7,124 bases of DNA. It comes from Candidatus Pacearchaeota archaeon (GTDB taxonomy: Archaea; Nanoarchaeota; Nanoarchaeia; Pacearchaeales; GW2011-AR1). Each line of letters starts with the position of its first letter. Positions within the stretch are counted from its first letter, which is position 1. Where the stretch lies: contig NZER01000189.1 in NCBI GenBank assembly GCA_002690445.1, positions 1 to 7,124 on the forward strand. The letters run 5' to 3'. Below are positions 5,604-7,124 of the stretch, in pieces. A model generated the notes under the pieces. It was not told the origin of the DNA, ran no database searches, and worked only from the letters and a program-made list of their open reading frames with translations. The position numbers and the translations under genes are program-made.

Positions 5604-5731
5604 CCGGTCCCTCGCTTTCTGACGGAAGAGTACCCGACTAGTTTGACACGTTAGGTCAATCCGCCGAATTTCCAGGTAGGTAGACTTTTTGCTACGATGT
5701 TTCCGGTTCCCACCAAAAACAGGAGATAGTC
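5604..5731. promoter_or_regulatory. Divergent control region between replication and virion genes
   Basis: The 128 bp separate the leftward exonuclease and rightward virion gene, so both transcription units probably start here. For the rightward unit there is an extended -10, TGCTACGAT (5690-5698), about 27 bp before the AGGAG ribosome binding site; its -35 is weak. A TTGACA (5643-5648) is the left half of an inverted pair TTGAC-N7-GTCAA (5643-5659), which may be an operator or overlapping -35 elements for both directions. No convincing leftward -10 could be picked. Confidence 0.5.
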
Positions 5732-6169
5732 ATGGCCTCTGTTGTATACACCGAATTCAAACGAGCCAACGCCGCCGCTGAGATCGACCTAAACGCTGAT
5801 GATATCCGAGTCGCGCTGCTCATGACGAACACGACAGCCGACACCGAGGAAGACACCGCGCTGATGAACGCCTTCACTACGATCGATGAGTGTGACGCCA
5901 CTGGGTACGCAAGAGTCGCCCTGACGGGTGAGGCTGTCACCGCCGACAACACCAACGATCGGGCGGAGTTCGATGCGGATGACGCATCCTTCACGGGACT
6001 GAGCGGAGACGCCACCCGAGATATCCAGGGTGTGCTGGTGTACAAGCACGTCACCAACGACACGGACTCCATCCCGATCTGCTTCGTGGACTTCTCGGCT
6101 GATGTGACGAAGTTCGCCACTCAGATCGACATTCCGTGGAACGCTGAAGGCATCCTCCAGCTGACGTAG
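5732..6169 (+). CDS. Small phage virion-associated protein (putative)
   Basis: A 145-residue protein resembling a family common next to phage tail and fibre genes: N-terminal ASVVYTEFKRANAAAEIDL, a strand IRVALLMTN (25-33), GYARVALTGEAVTADNTNDRA (in two runs, about 58-78), FDADDASF, VLVYKHV, and a closing IPWNAEGILQLT. The pattern of beta strands, acidic surface and lack of Cys pairs or signal peptide suits a structural protein, perhaps a decoration or tail/neck component, but I cannot name the exact position in the virion. AGGAG lies six bases before the ATG. The fibre-like gene begins eight bases after its stop, so the two are probably co-transcribed from the promoter just upstream. Confidence 0.75.
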   Translation: MASVVYTEFKRANAAAEIDLNADDIRVALLMTNTTADTEEDTALMNAFTTIDECDATGYARVALTGEAVTADNTNDRAEFDADDASFTGLSGDATRDIQGVLVYKHVTNDTDSIPICFVDFSADVTKFATQIDIPWNAEGILQLT

Positions 6170-6177
6170 GGTGACCC

Positions 6178-7124
6178 ATGCTTATTGTTCCTGGTGCAGG
6201 CGCAGCGGACGCTAACACCTACCTGATTGATGACTCTCGTCAGGTCACCGCTTCGCAGATCACCTTCTCCAGCGCTGGTGGCCTAACGGCGACGGGTGCT
6301 CTCACCTTGACTCCTACTGGTGGTGACATCGAGGTCCCTGAGGGTGATGTCCACATCGACGCAGGCCGCTTGGAGTGCAAGGAGGATGGCTACACCGGCG
6401 TTTATATGAGGGCGTGGGGAACTGCCGTTTATCCTTACATCTGGGCTGGCAGGGGGCGTGGTACTGAGGCGGCGCAGACAGCAGTCCAAGACAACGACGT
6501 ACTCTTCGAAGTGGAGGCTGCTGGGGCGGTAAACTCCTCATCGATTATACCCGGCGGCGAGCTGTTCTTCTACGCGGATGAGAACTGGAATGCGACATCG
6601 GCTGGAACACGGTTCGAGATACTCGTCACCCCCACAGGAACGACATCCCGCGCGACTCGGCTAACCGCCGATACTGACGGCGTGATCATCGGGGGAACAG
6701 GCCGGTTGAGGGCGCCCGTTGGGACGACGGCTCAGCGCCCCACCGCTTCCAACGGTGACATCCGATACAACTCGACTACCAGCCGGATGGAGCAGTACGC
6801 TGGTGGGGCGTGGGATGACATCGGTGATGCGGTTACTGGGACGCTGTCCGACGACTGTATCCTGCGGTACGAGGGAAGCACCGACACAATCGAGAACACT
6901 TCGATCTCGACTGACGGCGGCGGGATTGTCACTCTGACGCACGCCAGCCAACCCAAGTTCGTCGTTGTGGACTCGACAAACTCGGTAACGGTCTTCATGC
7001 AGGCCGGTAACACCACTGGGAACTACGGGACGAGCAGCAACCACGACGTTCTGTTCTACGCGAATAACACGCTGGCTGGGACGTTGTCGGCGGCGGGCGA
7101 CTGGACTCTCGATAACGTCACGTA
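6178..7124 (+). CDS. Tail-fibre/spike-like virion protein, 3' end beyond the window
   Basis: Open from the ATG at 6178 to the right edge (315 codons, no stop). The sequence is Gly/Thr/Ser/Asp-rich with repeated short beta strands and few Lys, typical of trimeric phage fibres or spikes. Recognisable modules: ENWNATSAGTRFEILVTPTG with TRLTADTDGVIIGG (about 136-174), seen in many fibre proteins; PVGTTAQRPTASNGDIRYN then SRMEQYAGGAWDDIG (about 180-215), the common phage fibre motif with Arg-Tyr-Asn and Gly-Ala-Trp; and FVVVDSTNSVTVFMQAGN with GTSSNHDVLFYANNT (about 260-302). It would be an outer-surface, host-contact or structural component; receptor-binding is inferred, not shown. The start is preceded by AGGGTG six bases upstream, overlapping the previous gene's stop region. 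A GTG at 6171 is in another frame. The missing C-terminus may carry a chaperone or tip domain. Confidence 0.8.
   Translation, partial: MLIVPGAGAADANTYLIDDSRQVTASQITFSSAGGLTATGALTLTPTGGDIEVPEGDVHIDAGRLECKEDGYTGVYMRAWGTAVYPYIWAGRGRGTEAAQTAVQDNDVLFEVEAAGAVNSSSIIPGGELFFYADENWNATSAGTRFEILVTPTGTTSRATRLTADTDGVIIGGTGRLRAPVGTTAQRPTASNGDIRYNSTTSRMEQYAGGAWDDIGDAVTGTLSDDCILRYEGSTDTIENTSISTDGGGIVTLTHASQPKFVVVDSTNSVTVFMQAGNTTGNYGTSSNHDVLFYANNTLAGTLSAAGDWTLDNVT

Overview
This window looks like part of a tailed bacteriophage genome, or a prophage, whose host cannot be identified from the sequence. It pairs a leftward DNA replication and recombination block with rightward virion genes, the genes are tightly packed or overlapping, and there are no ribosomal, tRNA or metabolic genes. 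Most clear starts have an AGGAG-type ribosome binding site, so the host is a bacterium with ordinary Shine-Dalgarno translation. Base composition is moderately GC-rich by eye, except for a more AT-rich patch around 2680-3010. Among the complete genes, stops are TAG or TGA.

Leftward block (minus strand, read from 5603 down to 1): a YqaJ/lambda-type exonuclease; a RecT single-strand annealing protein whose start lies 173 nt inside the exonuclease gene; a 61-residue unknown protein; a structured intergenic region with a strong terminator hairpin; a winged-helix-like replication initiator; a DnaB-type replicative helicase split by an in-frame TGA; a 106-residue unknown protein; a phage RuvC-like resolvase; and the first nine codons of another gene running off the left edge. 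The likely roles fit together: the initiator opens the origin and recruits the helicase, exonuclease and RecT make and anneal single strands, and the RuvC-like nuclease resolves branched DNA.

Right end (plus strand): a 128-bp divergent promoter region (5604-5731), a small probable virion protein (5732-6169), and the 5' portion of a tail-fibre or spike-like protein (6178 to the edge, still open).

Points most worth a second look: (1) an in-frame TGA between the two halves of an otherwise intact dnaB; (2) a 39-bp iteron-like repeat, present twice 234 bp apart inside the initiator gene, suggesting a lambda-like origin within the initiator; (3) a set of overlapping, mutually competing RNA stems around the terminator at 3165-3273, which looks like an attenuator; (4) the long exonuclease/recT overlap, where a disordered acidic tail is overprinted on the RecT N-terminus.
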